Below are positions 35,637 to 46,547 of a stretch of DNA of 64,000 nucleotides, in pieces. A model generated the notes under the pieces. It searched no databases, was not told where the DNA came from, and worked only from the letters and a program-made list of their open reading frames with translations. The DNA is from Stutzerimonas kunmingensis (lineage in GTDB: Bacteria; Pseudomonadota; Gammaproteobacteria; Pseudomonadales; Pseudomonadaceae). The stretch covers positions 2,108,001-2,172,000 of the forward strand of contig NZ_CP090366.1 in NCBI RefSeq assembly GCF_021432085.1, in the 5' to 3' direction. Position 1 is the stretch's first letter. Each line of letters starts with the position of its first letter. The position numbers and the translations under genes are program-made.

Positions 35637-37772
35637 ATGACCCAAGAACTTTCTGCCAGAACCAACCGCCGGAGCAGTCTGCTCACCTGTGAGGTGCTGG
35701 ACCGCTCGCGTGTGCTCGACACGCTGGTCAACAACCTCGAAGGCATGGCCTACCGCTGCCGCAACGACGCGCCTTGGACGATGATCTTCGTCAGTCAGGG
35801 CTCGCAAGGCTTGTGCGGCTACAGTGCTGCGGATCTGGTCGACGACAACGGCATCTCATGGGACCGGATCACCCATCCGGATGACCGGCTTCGCGTCCGC
35901 CGCTGCATCGATAATGCTGTCGCCGGAAGGGGGCGATTCACCGTGCATTACCGGATCCGCACCGCCGCGGGGAACCTCAAATGGGTCATCGAGCGCGGCG
36001 TCGCGGTGCCCGATGAGCAGGGCGAGATCGTGGTGGAGGGCTTCATTGAGGACATCACCGCCCAGAAGGCCGTGCTCGAAGCGCTGGAACAGGCCGAACT
36101 GCGTTATCGCAGCATCTTCGAGAACGCTTCGGAGGGCATTTTCCAGTCCACCCGCGATGGCCGCTATCTGGCCGCCAATCCTGCGTTGGCGCGCATTTAC
36201 GGATACGACAGTGCGTCCGAGCTGGTGGCCGATCTCGCTGACATAGAGCGTCGCCTGTACGTCGAGGGTGGGCGTCGCGAAGTGTTCTGCCAGCTGATGG
36301 AGCAGCAGGGCGAGGTGCTCAACTTCGAGTCCGAGGTCTATCGGCGCGACGGCACACGCATCTGGATATCCGAGAACGCGCACGTGGTGCGAGGCGCCAG
36401 CGGCGAGTTCATCTGCTACGAAGGCACCGTGCAGGACATCTCCGAGCGCAAGCATTATCAGCAGCAGCTCGAACGTCAGGCCAACCATGATCTGCTGACC
36501 GGCCTGCCCAATCGCATCCTGCTCAACGACCGCATCGAGCAGGGCCTGGCCCGTGCGGCTCGCCTGGGCTACTACCTGACGCTGGTATTCATCGACCTGG
36601 ACAACTTCAAGTTCATCAACGACGGCCTCGGGCATGTCGCTGGTGACGAGCTGCTCAAGAGTATTGCGGCGCGGCTGGCCGGTAGCCTGCGCAGCTCCGA
36701 CACCGTGGCGCGGGTCGGTGGGGATGAATTCGTGCTGGTGCTCAGTGATCACTACCGCATCAGCACAGTGATCTCGCTATTGGAGCGTGTGCTGAACGAA
36801 ATCCGCCGGCCGGTCATGCTCGCCGGTCGCGAGTTTCAGGTCGGCGCCAGCCTGGGTGTGGCGATGTTCCCCGACGACGGCGAGGATGCGCAAAGCTTGC
36901 TCAAACACGCCGATATCGCCATGTACGCGGCGAAGAAGCGTGGGCGCAACAATTTCCAGTTCTTCACCCACGATCTCAACCGGATCGCCGATGAGCGTCT
37001 GAATCTCGAGGCCGCCATGCGCGTGGCGCTGGAGCGCAACGAGTTGTCGGTGCACTACCAGCCGAAGGTCGATGCGACGCGGCGGATTGTCGGTGTCGAG
37101 GCGCTGGCGCGTTGGACCCACGCGGAGCTGGGGGTGATAGGGCCGGATCGTTTCATCCCGGTGGCCGAAGAGAGCGAGCTGATCATGCCGCTGACCCTGG
37201 CCATCCTGCGCCGCGCCTTCACCGATGCTCGGCAGTGGAACGAGGGGCGTGCCACGCCGCTGCTGATTGCGGTGAACCTGTCGCCGCTGCTGTTTCTTGG
37301 CGACGATGTGGTCGAACGCATCCTCGTGGTGCTCGACGAAATAGGGCTGCCGCCGACCCAAGTGGAACTAGAAATCACCGAAACGGTATTCCTCGGAGAC
37401 GGCACCCGCGCGGTTTCCATCCTGGCCGAGTTCAAGGCGCGGGGCTTTCGCTTGGCGATGGACGATTTCGGTACCGGCTACTCGGCGCTCAGCTATCTGC
37501 GGCGTTTTCCGCTAGACATCATCAAGATCGATCGATCGCTGGTCACCGGGCTCGAACAGGAGGAGGAGGTGGCGATGATCGCCCGTGCCGCCATTTCGCT
37601 GGGCAAGAGACTGCACAAGACGGTGGTGGCCGAAGGGGTCGAGAACGCCGCGCAGTTCGATTTCCTGCGTCGCAACGGTTGCGACGAGTTCCAGGGCTAC
37701 CTGCTCTCACGCCCGCTGCCGGCGGCGCAGATCACCGCATTGCTTGCGGACGGCGGCGTGATCCGCTTCTAG
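35637..37772 (+). CDS. PAS-PAS-GGDEF-EAL cyclic-di-GMP signalling protein
   Basis: 711-residue cytoplasmic protein. Two PAS domains (about residues 25-145 and 150-270, each ending in a PAC-type segment: VVEGFIEDITAQK and YEGTVQDISERK) lead to a GGDEF domain with intact VGGDEFVLVL and an EAL domain. The EAL domain shows EALARW, VNLSPLLFL, EITETVF, DDFGTGYSAL, KIDRSL and AEGVE, all of which look catalytically competent. It could both make and degrade c-di-GMP, with PAS input. No membrane segment. The start is uncertain: 35607 and 35637 are both ATG with weak ribosome sites. Its stop overlaps the stop of the convergent inhibitor gene (shared CTAG). Confidence 0.93.
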   Translation: MTQELSARTNRRSSLLTCEVLDRSRVLDTLVNNLEGMAYRCRNDAPWTMIFVSQGSQGLCGYSAADLVDDNGISWDRITHPDDRLRVRRCIDNAVAGRGRFTVHYRIRTAAGNLKWVIERGVAVPDEQGEIVVEGFIEDITAQKAVLEALEQAELRYRSIFENASEGIFQSTRDGRYLAANPALARIYGYDSASELVADLADIERRLYVEGGRREVFCQLMEQQGEVLNFESEVYRRDGTRIWISENAHVVRGASGEFICYEGTVQDISERKHYQQQLERQANHDLLTGLPNRILLNDRIEQGLARAARLGYYLTLVFIDLDNFKFINDGLGHVAGDELLKSIAARLAGSLRSSDTVARVGGDEFVLVLSDHYRISTVISLLERVLNEIRRPVMLAGREFQVGASLGVAMFPDDGEDAQSLLKHADIAMYAAKKRGRNNFQFFTHDLNRIADERLNLEAAMRVALERNELSVHYQPKVDATRRIVGVEALARWTHAELGVIGPDRFIPVAEESELIMPLTLAILRRAFTDARQWNEGRATPLLIAVNLSPLLFLGDDVVERILVVLDEIGLPPTQVELEITETVFLGDGTRAVSILAEFKARGFRLAMDDFGTGYSALSYLRRFPLDIIKIDRSLVTGLEQEEEVAMIARAAISLGKRLHKTVVAEGVENAAQFDFLRRNGCDEFQGYLLSRPLPAAQITALLADGGVIRF

Positions 37773-38098
37773 CTGTCGCCGGGGATGGCGCCGTTCTGCC
37801 AGAGCTGCATCAGTTCCTGTGGCGCTCGGTCCTCGGCGATCTGCAGGATCAGTTCGGCGTCGGTGTCCTCGCGTCGGTAGTGCAGTTCGACCCGGAAGAA
37901 GCGCTGATCGCCGGCACCGACGTTCTTGCTGGCGACCGGCAGGCAGCGTTCGACCACCGAGCAGAGGCCGCGGCGCTGTTCGGCATCGTAGTCGGCGAAT
38001 TCGATCTGACGGGGTCGCGCCAGGCCTGGCGCCGCGACGAAACCGCCCTGGCGCGATACGCGCAACGATGTTTCCGGTCCCAGTACTGGCATCTTCAT
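37769..38098 (-). CDS. Emfourin-type M4 protease inhibitor (protealysin inhibitor)
   Basis: 109-residue soluble protein placed nine bases after a protealysin-like protease gene, with a strong GAGGAGG ribosome site. The N-terminal SRQGGFVAAPG segment matches the GGF-containing start of emfourin (protealysin inhibitor) proteins, and size and gene order match the known protease-inhibitor bicistron. The expected role is tight inhibition of the neighbouring protease inside the cell. Family call rests on the motif and the neighbour. Confidence 0.75.
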   Translation of the reverse strand: MKMPVLGPETSLRVSRQGGFVAAPGLARPRQIEFADYDAEQRRGLCSVVERCLPVASKNVGAGDQRFFRVELHYRREDTDAELILQIAEDRAPQELMQLWQNGAIPGDS

Positions 38099-38107
38099 CC
38101 TGCCTCC

Positions 38108-39151
38108 TCAGCGCAGGGCTACGCCCACTGACGTCCAGGCTTCATACAGCGCCTGAACCTGAGGCGACTGGCGACCGAACAGCTGCGCCGCGTGGTTCAG
38201 CGTCACACCGGCGAAGGTTGCGAAGTCCGCATCATTGGGCAGTTGTGGATCACAGATGGTGGCGTACCAGATTCGTCCGGCCTGCTCCCAGGCGTAACCA
38301 CCCAGCGCCATGGCCGCGAGGTAGAAGGCGCGGTTGGGAATGCCGGAGTTGAGGTGTACGCCACCGTTGTCGTCGCGGGTCTCGATGAAGTCGCGCATGT
38401 GCGCAGGCTGCGGGTCGCGGCCGAGCAGCGGATCGTCGTAGGCGCTGCCCGGGTTGGCCATGGAACGCAGGGCGACGCCGTTGACCTTGTCGGTCAGCAG
38501 CTCGGCGCCGACCAGCCAGTCGGCCTCCGCCGCGGTCTGGCCGAGCGCATGCTGTTTGGTCAGCCCGCCGAACACGTCCGACACTGATTCGTTGAGCGCT
38601 CCTGGCTGGTTGAAATAGACCAGCCCGGCTTCGCTCTCGATCAGGCCGTGGGTCAGTTCGTGGGCGACCACGTCCAGCGAGCGGGTGAAGCGCTGGAACA
38701 GCTCACCGTCGCCATCGCCGAACACCATCTGCTCGCCGTTCCAGAAGGCGTTCTCGTAGCCCTGGCCGTAGTGCACGGTGCCGATCAACGGCATCCCCAG
38801 GTCATCGATCGAGTCGCGCTGGAAAACCTGCCAGAAGAATGTGTAGGTCGCGCCGAGCGCGTCGTAGGCTTCGTCCACCGCGGCGTCGCCGGAGGCCGGC
38901 TGACCTTCGCGACGTCGCAGGGTGCCCGGCAGCTGCATCTGCTGCTCGGCGTCATGGATTCGTCGTTGTGCGTGGCCGGGCGTGCGCAGCTCGCCAAGCT
39001 CGGCGATGGCTGTGGGTCGTGGCGGGCCGGGGTTGGGCAGCAGGCTCTGCACGTGGTGCAACGTCTGTTGAGCGCAGCCGCGCTGGTAGGGCGAGCCGCG
39101 GTCGATGATGCGGTCGAGAATATATGGCGGGATGAAGGTGTGAATCGGCAC
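38108..39151 (-). CDS. Protealysin-like M4 metalloprotease
   Basis: 347-residue thermolysin-family zinc protease. There is no signal peptide. The protein begins with a short protealysin-type propeptide (HTFIPPYILDRIIDRG), unlike secreted thermolysins with long prodomains. Catalytic residues are visible: HELTH (about 164-168), the third zinc ligand Glu in NESVSD (about 188), GLVYFNQPGALNE, and the substrate His in GGVHLNSGIPNRAFY. The GTG start is chosen because it directly precedes the propeptide motif and has GGAG eight bases upstream. Operon with the inhibitor. Confidence 0.88.
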   Translation of the reverse strand: MPIHTFIPPYILDRIIDRGSPYQRGCAQQTLHHVQSLLPNPGPPRPTAIAELGELRTPGHAQRRIHDAEQQMQLPGTLRRREGQPASGDAAVDEAYDALGATYTFFWQVFQRDSIDDLGMPLIGTVHYGQGYENAFWNGEQMVFGDGDGELFQRFTRSLDVVAHELTHGLIESEAGLVYFNQPGALNESVSDVFGGLTKQHALGQTAAEADWLVGAELLTDKVNGVALRSMANPGSAYDDPLLGRDPQPAHMRDFIETRDDNGGVHLNSGIPNRAFYLAAMALGGYAWEQAGRIWYATICDPQLPNDADFATFAGVTLNHAAQLFGRQSPQVQALYEAWTSVGVALR

Positions 39152-39351
39152 CGGCGGTACTCCAAGGCTGACGCGGCTACGACCAGCATAGACCGCTGGA
39201 GCGCGATGGATCGACCGCCGATCCAGAGGGCGCGACGAGATGGCGCGGCATACGCGGCGCACCCTTGGCGCGTTCTGCTGTCACTTGTGCTGGACCCCGT
39301 TTTTACCGTCATAGACGACGCGGGCGCTCATTTGACGAGGAGTTGTTGCCC

Positions 39352-40791
39352 ATGTTCGGATTGGAAGCACTAGAGCTGGCGCGCGTCCAGTTCGCTTTCA
39401 CCATCACCTTTCACATCATCTTCCCGGCGATCACCATCGGGCTCGCCAGCTTTCTCGCCGTGCTCGAGGGGCTCTGGCTGAAGACCCGGCAGGAGGTCTA
39501 TCGCGACCTCTATCACTTCTGGCTGAAGATATTCGCGGTCAATTTCGGCATGGGTGTGGTGTCGGGAATCGTCATGGCGTACCAGTTTGGCACCAACTGG
39601 AGTGCCTACTCCGAGTTCGCCGGCAGTGTCACCGGGCCGCTGCTGGCCTATGAGGTGCTGACCGCGTTCTTCCTGGAGGCGGGTTTCCTCGGGGTCATGC
39701 TGTTCGGCTGGAATCGGGTCGGCGAACGCCTGCATTTCTTTTCCACGCTCATGGTGGCCGTGGGCACGCTGATCTCAACCTTCTGGATTCTGGCGTCCAA
39801 CAGCTGGATGCACACGCCGCAGGGGCACGAGATCATCGACGGCATCGTGGTGCCGGTGGACTGGCTGGCGATCATCTTCAACCCGTCGTTCCCTTATCGA
39901 CTGGCGCACATGGCGGTCGCCGCGTTCCTCGCCACGGCGTTCTTCGTCGGCGCGTCGGCGGCCTGGCAGCTGTTGCGCGGCAAGGACAACCCGGCGATCC
40001 GCAAGATGCTCTCGATGGCCATGTGGATGGCCCTCCTGGTGGCACCGGTGCAGGCGGTGATCGGTGATTTTCATGGGCTGAACACCCTCGAATATCAGCC
40101 GGCGAAGATCGCCGCGATGGAAGGGCACTGGGACAACTCCGAAGGCGGGCCGACGCCGCTGTTGCTGTTCGGCTGGCCGGACATGGAGGCCGAGGAAACG
40201 CGCTACAAGATCGAGATTCCCTATCTCGCCAGCCTGATCCTCAATCACAGCCTGACCGAACCGATTCCGGCGCTGAAGGACTTCCCGCCCGAGGACCGGC
40301 CGAACTCGACGATCGTGTTCTGGACGTTTCGCATCATGGTCGCGCTCGGCCTGCTTATGATCGTCACCGGTATCTGGAGTCTGCTGTTGCGGCGGGGCGA
40401 CCGGATGTACAGCTCACGCGCGTTCCTGCGGCTGGTGTTGCTGATGGGGCCTTCCGGGCTGATCGCCATCTTGGCTGGCTGGTACACCACCGAGATCGGG
40501 CGTCAGCCCTGGGTGATATATGGCCTGATGCGCACCGCCGATGCCGTATCCAATCACGGTGCCGGCCAGCTGGGGCTCACTCTGGCGATGTTCGTGGTCG
40601 TCTACTTCGCCGTGTTCGGGGTGGGCATGGTGTACGTCCTGCGCCTGGTGCGCAAGGGCCCGGTGATCAGCGAAGGGCGCGAGAAAGGTACCGGTGGGCC
40701 CGGCGAGGCGCGCACGCCGATGCGACCGATCTCCGCGGCGGACGAAGCCCTTCCCGAGGGACAAAGCGATCAACTGGGCGAGAGGAACTGA
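39352..40791 (+). CDS. cioA: Cyanide-insensitive (bd-type) quinol oxidase subunit I
   Basis: 479-residue multi-pass membrane protein of the cytochrome bd family that oxidises ubiquinol and reduces oxygen. It has the N-terminal LARVQFAFTITFHIIFPA helix with a heme-ligand His, the LEAGFLGVMLFGWNRV and GWYTTEIGRQPW motifs, and a short Q-loop, the hallmark of CioA-type rather than E. coli CydA-type enzymes. The ATG at 39352 has GAGGAG upstream. Three bases separate it from cioB. Confidence 0.92.
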   Translation: MFGLEALELARVQFAFTITFHIIFPAITIGLASFLAVLEGLWLKTRQEVYRDLYHFWLKIFAVNFGMGVVSGIVMAYQFGTNWSAYSEFAGSVTGPLLAYEVLTAFFLEAGFLGVMLFGWNRVGERLHFFSTLMVAVGTLISTFWILASNSWMHTPQGHEIIDGIVVPVDWLAIIFNPSFPYRLAHMAVAAFLATAFFVGASAAWQLLRGKDNPAIRKMLSMAMWMALLVAPVQAVIGDFHGLNTLEYQPAKIAAMEGHWDNSEGGPTPLLLFGWPDMEAEETRYKIEIPYLASLILNHSLTEPIPALKDFPPEDRPNSTIVFWTFRIMVALGLLMIVTGIWSLLLRRGDRMYSSRAFLRLVLLMGPSGLIAILAGWYTTEIGRQPWVIYGLMRTADAVSNHGAGQLGLTLAMFVVVYFAVFGVGMVYVLRLVRKGPVISEGREKGTGGPGEARTPMRPISAADEALPEGQSDQLGERN

Positions 40792-40794
40792 GCC

Positions 40795-41802
40795 ATGGGT
40801 ATCGATCTTTCACTGATCTGGGCGGTGATCATCATCTTCGGCATCATGATGTACGTGGTGATGGACGGTTTCGATCTCGGCGTCGGCATCCTCTTTCCCT
40901 TCGTGCAGGACGCCTCGGAGCGCGACGTTATGATGAACACCGTCGCGCCGATCTGGGACGGCAACGAGACCTGGCTGGTACTCGGCGGTGCCGGGCTGTT
41001 CGCCGCGTTTCCGCTGGCCTATTCGGTGGTGCTGTCCGCGCTGTATCTGCCGATCATCTTCATGCTGATGGGGCTGATCTTCCGCGGCGTGGCGTTCGAG
41101 TTCCGCTTCAAGGTCGTTCGTGAGCGGCAGCACGTCTGGGATAAGGCGTTCATCGGCGGATCGTTGGTGGCGACGTTTTTTCAGGGCGTGGTGCTCGGCG
41201 CGTTCATCAGCGGGTTGCCGGTAGAGGGCAGGGCCTACGCAGGCGGTGCGCTGGACTGGCTGACCCCCTTCTCGTTGTTCTGTGGCCTGGCGCTGATCGT
41301 TGCCTATGCGCTGCTCGGCTGTACCTGGCTGATGATGCGCACCGCCGGCGACCTGCAACGGCGCATGCACGACATCGGCATTCCGCTGGTGTGGGCGGTG
41401 CTGGTGGTTACCGGCATCGTCAGCCTGTGGACGCCGCTGACCCATCCGGATATCGCCGAGCGCTGGTTCAGCATGCCCAACCTGCTGTATTTCATGCCGG
41501 TTCCGGTGCTGGTGCTGCTCTGCGCGTTCGGACTGCTGCGCTCGATTCAGCGCTACGCCAACTACACGCCATTCCTGCTGACGCTGGCGCTGATCTTCCT
41601 CGGCTATAGCGGTCTGGGCATCAGCCTCTGGCCAAACATCATTCCGCCGTCGGTGAGCATTTGGGAGGCGGCCGCACCGCCTCAGAGTCAGGGCTTCACC
41701 CTGGTCGGAGCACTGCTCATTCTGCCGCTGATCCTGATGTACACGGCCTGGAGCTACTACGTGTTCCGCGGCAAGGTCAGTGCCGAGGATGGGTATCACT
41801 GA
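40795..41802 (+). CDS. cioB: Cyanide-insensitive (bd-type) quinol oxidase subunit II
   Basis: 335-residue membrane protein with eight to nine hydrophobic segments. The first helix carries YVVMDGFDLGVGILFPF, and APIWDGNETWLVLGGAGLFAAFP is the family signature loop. Partner of CioA. Ends in TGATG, overlapping the start of a 54-residue membrane protein. Confidence 0.92.
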   Translation: MGIDLSLIWAVIIIFGIMMYVVMDGFDLGVGILFPFVQDASERDVMMNTVAPIWDGNETWLVLGGAGLFAAFPLAYSVVLSALYLPIIFMLMGLIFRGVAFEFRFKVVRERQHVWDKAFIGGSLVATFFQGVVLGAFISGLPVEGRAYAGGALDWLTPFSLFCGLALIVAYALLGCTWLMMRTAGDLQRRMHDIGIPLVWAVLVVTGIVSLWTPLTHPDIAERWFSMPNLLYFMPVPVLVLLCAFGLLRSIQRYANYTPFLLTLALIFLGYSGLGISLWPNIIPPSVSIWEAAAPPQSQGFTLVGALLILPLILMYTAWSYYVFRGKVSAEDGYH

Positions 41803-41966
41803 TGGCTGATCTGGATAACAAGCCGCCTGCACAGCCTGAGCAGCGGCCGCTCTGGCAGCGCATGAGCTGGCTGGTGCTGATCTGGAGTGGAAGCGTGCTG
41901 GCGCTCGGCATCGTTGCCTGGCTGCTGCGTCTGGCCATGAATGCGGCGGGCCTGTCTTCACCCTGA
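41802..41966 (+). CDS. Small membrane protein DUF2474, third gene of cioAB
   Basis: 54 residues with one hydrophobic segment (WLVLIWSGSVLALGIVAWLL, about residues 23-42). It starts inside the cioB stop (TGATG), so translation is coupled. Size and place match the DUF2474 proteins found after cioAB and recall the CydX accessory subunit of E. coli bd oxidase, although sequence similarity to CydX is not obvious. Likely a stabilising subunit. Confidence 0.75.
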   Translation: MADLDNKPPAQPEQRPLWQRMSWLVLIWSGSVLALGIVAWLLRLAMNAAGLSSP

Positions 41967-41967
41967 A

Positions 41968-41992
41968 GGCGCGCCCCGCTTTGGGGCGTGCC
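41968..41992 (+). terminator. Weak hairpin after the cio operon
   Basis: GC-rich stem GGCGCGCCCC / GGGGCGTGCC with loop GCTTT, directly after the DUF2474 stop. There is no T-tract, so if it terminates it needs Rho or works as a 3' stabiliser. Confidence 0.3.
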
Positions 41993-42141
41993 GCTCGCGC
42001 ATGCCCCGTGATCTGGCCGCGGGCGGGACTCGAAGCACGTCACGATTCCTTCATTTGCCGGTTGTAGCCTGCTGGCATGAACCTTGATGCACAGACAGGC
42101 ATCAGGCCTTGGGCAACCGCAGACAATTGAGGAATCTAGCG

Positions 42142-42228
42142 ATGGACGACTACCAGGACGAACTACTGGAATGGCACGCCGCTGAGCAGGATCACCCGGA
42201 CTGTGCCGAGGATGCGGTCGAACTCTGA
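42142..42228 (+). CDS. Possible 28-residue small acidic protein
   Basis: Short frame reading MDDYQDELLEWHAAEQDHPD and so on, strongly acidic, with a TTGAGGAA ribosome site eight bases before the ATG. It stands alone in the 280-base interval between the cio operon and the AraC gene, where codon choice resembles the flanking genes. No family recognised. Below the usual annotation size, so uncertain. Confidence 0.35.
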   Translation: MDDYQDELLEWHAAEQDHPDCAEDAVEL

Positions 42229-42250
42229 GCGCCGCTCGCATATGCGCCGT

Positions 42251-43288
42251 TTACGCGCCGCGCCGCTGCGCCCGGCGATAGTCTCCCGGCGTCTGCCCGC
42301 TCCAGCGCTTGAAGGCACGCTGAAACGCTTCGGCTGAGGAAAAACCAAGCAGCCAGGCGATCTCGCCGAAAGCGGATTCGGTGTCGCGAATGTAGGCCAT
42401 GGCCAGGTCGCGGCGGGTGTCGTTGAGGATCGCGCGATAGCTGCTGTCTTCTTCGGCCAGCTTGCGGCGCAGTGTCCAGGCCGGCATTTGCAGACGTGCA
42501 GCGATCTGTTGCAGGTCCGGCTCCTGACCCTTGAGCATCGGTCCGAGAATCTGTGCGACCCGCTCGCGCAGACTGCGGGTGCGGGTGCGCCGTTCCAGTT
42601 CTGCTTCACACAGCTCCAGCAGATGCCGCCAGGTGCCGGGGCAATGATCCGGGTTGCGCAACGCCAGGCTGCGCTGATCCAGCTGCAACTGATTCGCTTC
42701 GGCGCCGAAGATTACCGGCCGGCCGAACTGCTCGTCGTAGCGCGAGGCGTAGTCAGGGGCTTCGAACTCAATGTGGATCGCCATCGGCACCAGCGGCTGA
42801 CCGCTCAAGCGGCTGAGCTGCGAGATCCAGCTGGCGAGCACGGTATCGACGACGAAGCGGTTGTAGGCGTTGTAAGGGCTGATGGAATAAAAGCGCAGCC
42901 AGGCGCCTGACGCATCTTCGTGAAAACTCGAACTGCCGCGGTAGTTGGATGCGTACAGCGCCTCGTAACGGATCAGCGCCCGTGCCGCTTCGCGCACGGT
43001 GGGCGCCTGAGCGGCGGTCAGCCCAGCGAGGCCGAGGTGCCCGGGCTTGCGCAGGCGGCCCATCTCCAGGCCCAGAGCGGGATCGCCAGCCAGCTGGATT
43101 GCCGCATGCCCGAGCCGCATGTAACGGGGGATCGAGAGGCGGGCATGCGGCTCAGCGAGCCGCTCGCCATCCAGTCCGTAGGCCAGCAAAAGCGGCTGAG
43201 GGTCATGGCCGTACAGCTGCAACGCATCGTTAAGGCTGTGCAGAAAGCCGACCGACAGATCGCCCAGGCGCACCCGTTGCGCATTCAT
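42251..43288 (-). CDS. AraC-family transcriptional regulator
   Basis: 345 residues. The N-terminal domain is of the arabinose-operon-regulator-like type (LGHAAIQLAGDPALGLEMG) found in OruR/ArgR-like pseudomonad regulators. The C-terminal pair of HTHs is QQIAARLQMPAWTLRRKL and FGEIAWLLGFSSAEAFQRAFKRW. The ATG at 43288 overlaps the stop of the upstream gene (ATGA) and is preferred over an ATG six codons earlier. Co-expressed with a nitrilase-fold protein, an unusual partnership. Confidence 0.88.
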   Translation of the reverse strand: MNAQRVRLGDLSVGFLHSLNDALQLYGHDPQPLLLAYGLDGERLAEPHARLSIPRYMRLGHAAIQLAGDPALGLEMGRLRKPGHLGLAGLTAAQAPTVREAARALIRYEALYASNYRGSSSFHEDASGAWLRFYSISPYNAYNRFVVDTVLASWISQLSRLSGQPLVPMAIHIEFEAPDYASRYDEQFGRPVIFGAEANQLQLDQRSLALRNPDHCPGTWRHLLELCEAELERRTRTRSLRERVAQILGPMLKGQEPDLQQIAARLQMPAWTLRRKLAEEDSSYRAILNDTRRDLAMAYIRDTESAFGEIAWLLGFSSAEAFQRAFKRWSGQTPGDYRRAQRRGA

Positions 43289-44298
43289 GGGGTGCTGCCG
43301 AGCCATTGATTGCGTACCTGGACCGGGACGCCGTGGCCCGGGGGCGCCGGGCGGCGCGGCGAGCCGAGTAGATTCCAGGGCAAGACGAGGGTATGCACGG
43401 CCATGTGCGGTCTTGCGCTGAGCGCGTCGGAATGTGTACTGCCACAGCTCGCCTGCGGATCTGCCAGCGCGCCGGGTACAGCCAGCAGTTTCGCTTCGGC
43501 AGGCGGTTGCTCGAGGTAGGCATCGCAGCCCAGCAGCACTGCCAGCGAGCCCGCAGGTGTTTCAATCAGCCGTCGACGCTCGGGGATGGGGGCAACGCTG
43601 TAACGGCGTTCGTAACGGCTCAACGCCTGCTTGTACTGCAGCGTTCCGAGAGGCTTGCCGCGACCGTCAAAGGTCAGGCTTACCTGGCGCAGCGGGCCAT
43701 CGCCGATCATCAGCTGATCGTTCTCCAGATAGGGCTCCGGCAGCACGATCGAGCCAGCCACCAAGGTAACGCCGAACTCTCTGGCGAGGCCGCCGAAGAC
43801 GTTCTGGTATTCCTCTGCCATCTGTCGGGCCTTGAGTCGCAACACCGCACCGGTACGCCGATCGTCGCCCTGATTATCCGGCAGTGCGCGCAGATAGCTG
43901 CCGGGATTGCTGAGCGCCATCCACTGCATCGCATCGCGCAGGGTACGGGCCTGCTGCACTTCCGGCTTCTCGCCCAGGGCGAACAGGCCAGTGCCAACGT
44001 GTTCGGGGAGCACCACGACGGTTCGCTCGCTGAGCATGCCGGCTTCGGCCGCCTGCTTGAGGTAGGTGCGAAACTTGAGTTGCAGCCGCTCGCGGCTCTG
44101 GTAGTCGGCTGGCTGCAGCCGCGTCTCGATGCCCAGCAGGTTGCCTGCGCTTCCGGCCTGCCCGTGGTCCTCGATGGGTAGCGTACGCAGATCGGACAGC
44201 AGTGGGCCGCTACGACGGTCTTGCGTCCAGTCGAGGTAGACGGCAAATGAGGCTGCCCCGAGGACGAGCAACAGCACGATATTGATTGAGGTGCGCAT
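43285..44298 (-). CDS. Membrane-anchored carbon-nitrogen hydrolase (nitrilase superfamily)
   Basis: 337 residues with one N-terminal hydrophobic helix (INIVLLLVLGAASFAVYL, about residues 5-22) that would anchor or export it, then a nitrilase-fold domain. A plausible catalytic triad is Glu99 (VVLPEHV), Lys223 (LQYKQAL) and Cys258 (LLGCDAYLEQP). The membrane anchor recalls apolipoprotein N-acyltransferase's periplasmic domain, but there are no further membrane helices. The ATG at 44298 is preferred to an upstream TTG. Substrate unknown; coupled to the AraC gene by an ATGA overlap. Confidence 0.75.
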   Translation of the reverse strand: MRTSINIVLLLVLGAASFAVYLDWTQDRRSGPLLSDLRTLPIEDHGQAGSAGNLLGIETRLQPADYQSRERLQLKFRTYLKQAAEAGMLSERTVVVLPEHVGTGLFALGEKPEVQQARTLRDAMQWMALSNPGSYLRALPDNQGDDRRTGAVLRLKARQMAEEYQNVFGGLAREFGVTLVAGSIVLPEPYLENDQLMIGDGPLRQVSLTFDGRGKPLGTLQYKQALSRYERRYSVAPIPERRRLIETPAGSLAVLLGCDAYLEQPPAEAKLLAVPGALADPQASCGSTHSDALSARPHMAVHTLVLPWNLLGSPRRPAPPGHGVPVQVRNQWLGSTP

Positions 44299-44401
44299 GT
44301 GAGGCAGGGCAGTGAGGGGTTGCGTCAGCGTAGGTAACGCGGCGCCTGTTGCCAAGCTTTTTGCGCAAAAGGATCAAAAAGTTGTCACTTTGGATCATTG
44401 A

Positions 44402-46516
<2,115 letters not shown>

Positions 46517-46547
46517 GCCGTCGACACATCCGCAAAGAGGATCACGC

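Noticed and set aside
41968-41992. Confident intrinsic terminator after the cio operon
   Set aside because: Strong GC stem but no T-tract; kept only as a low-confidence feature.
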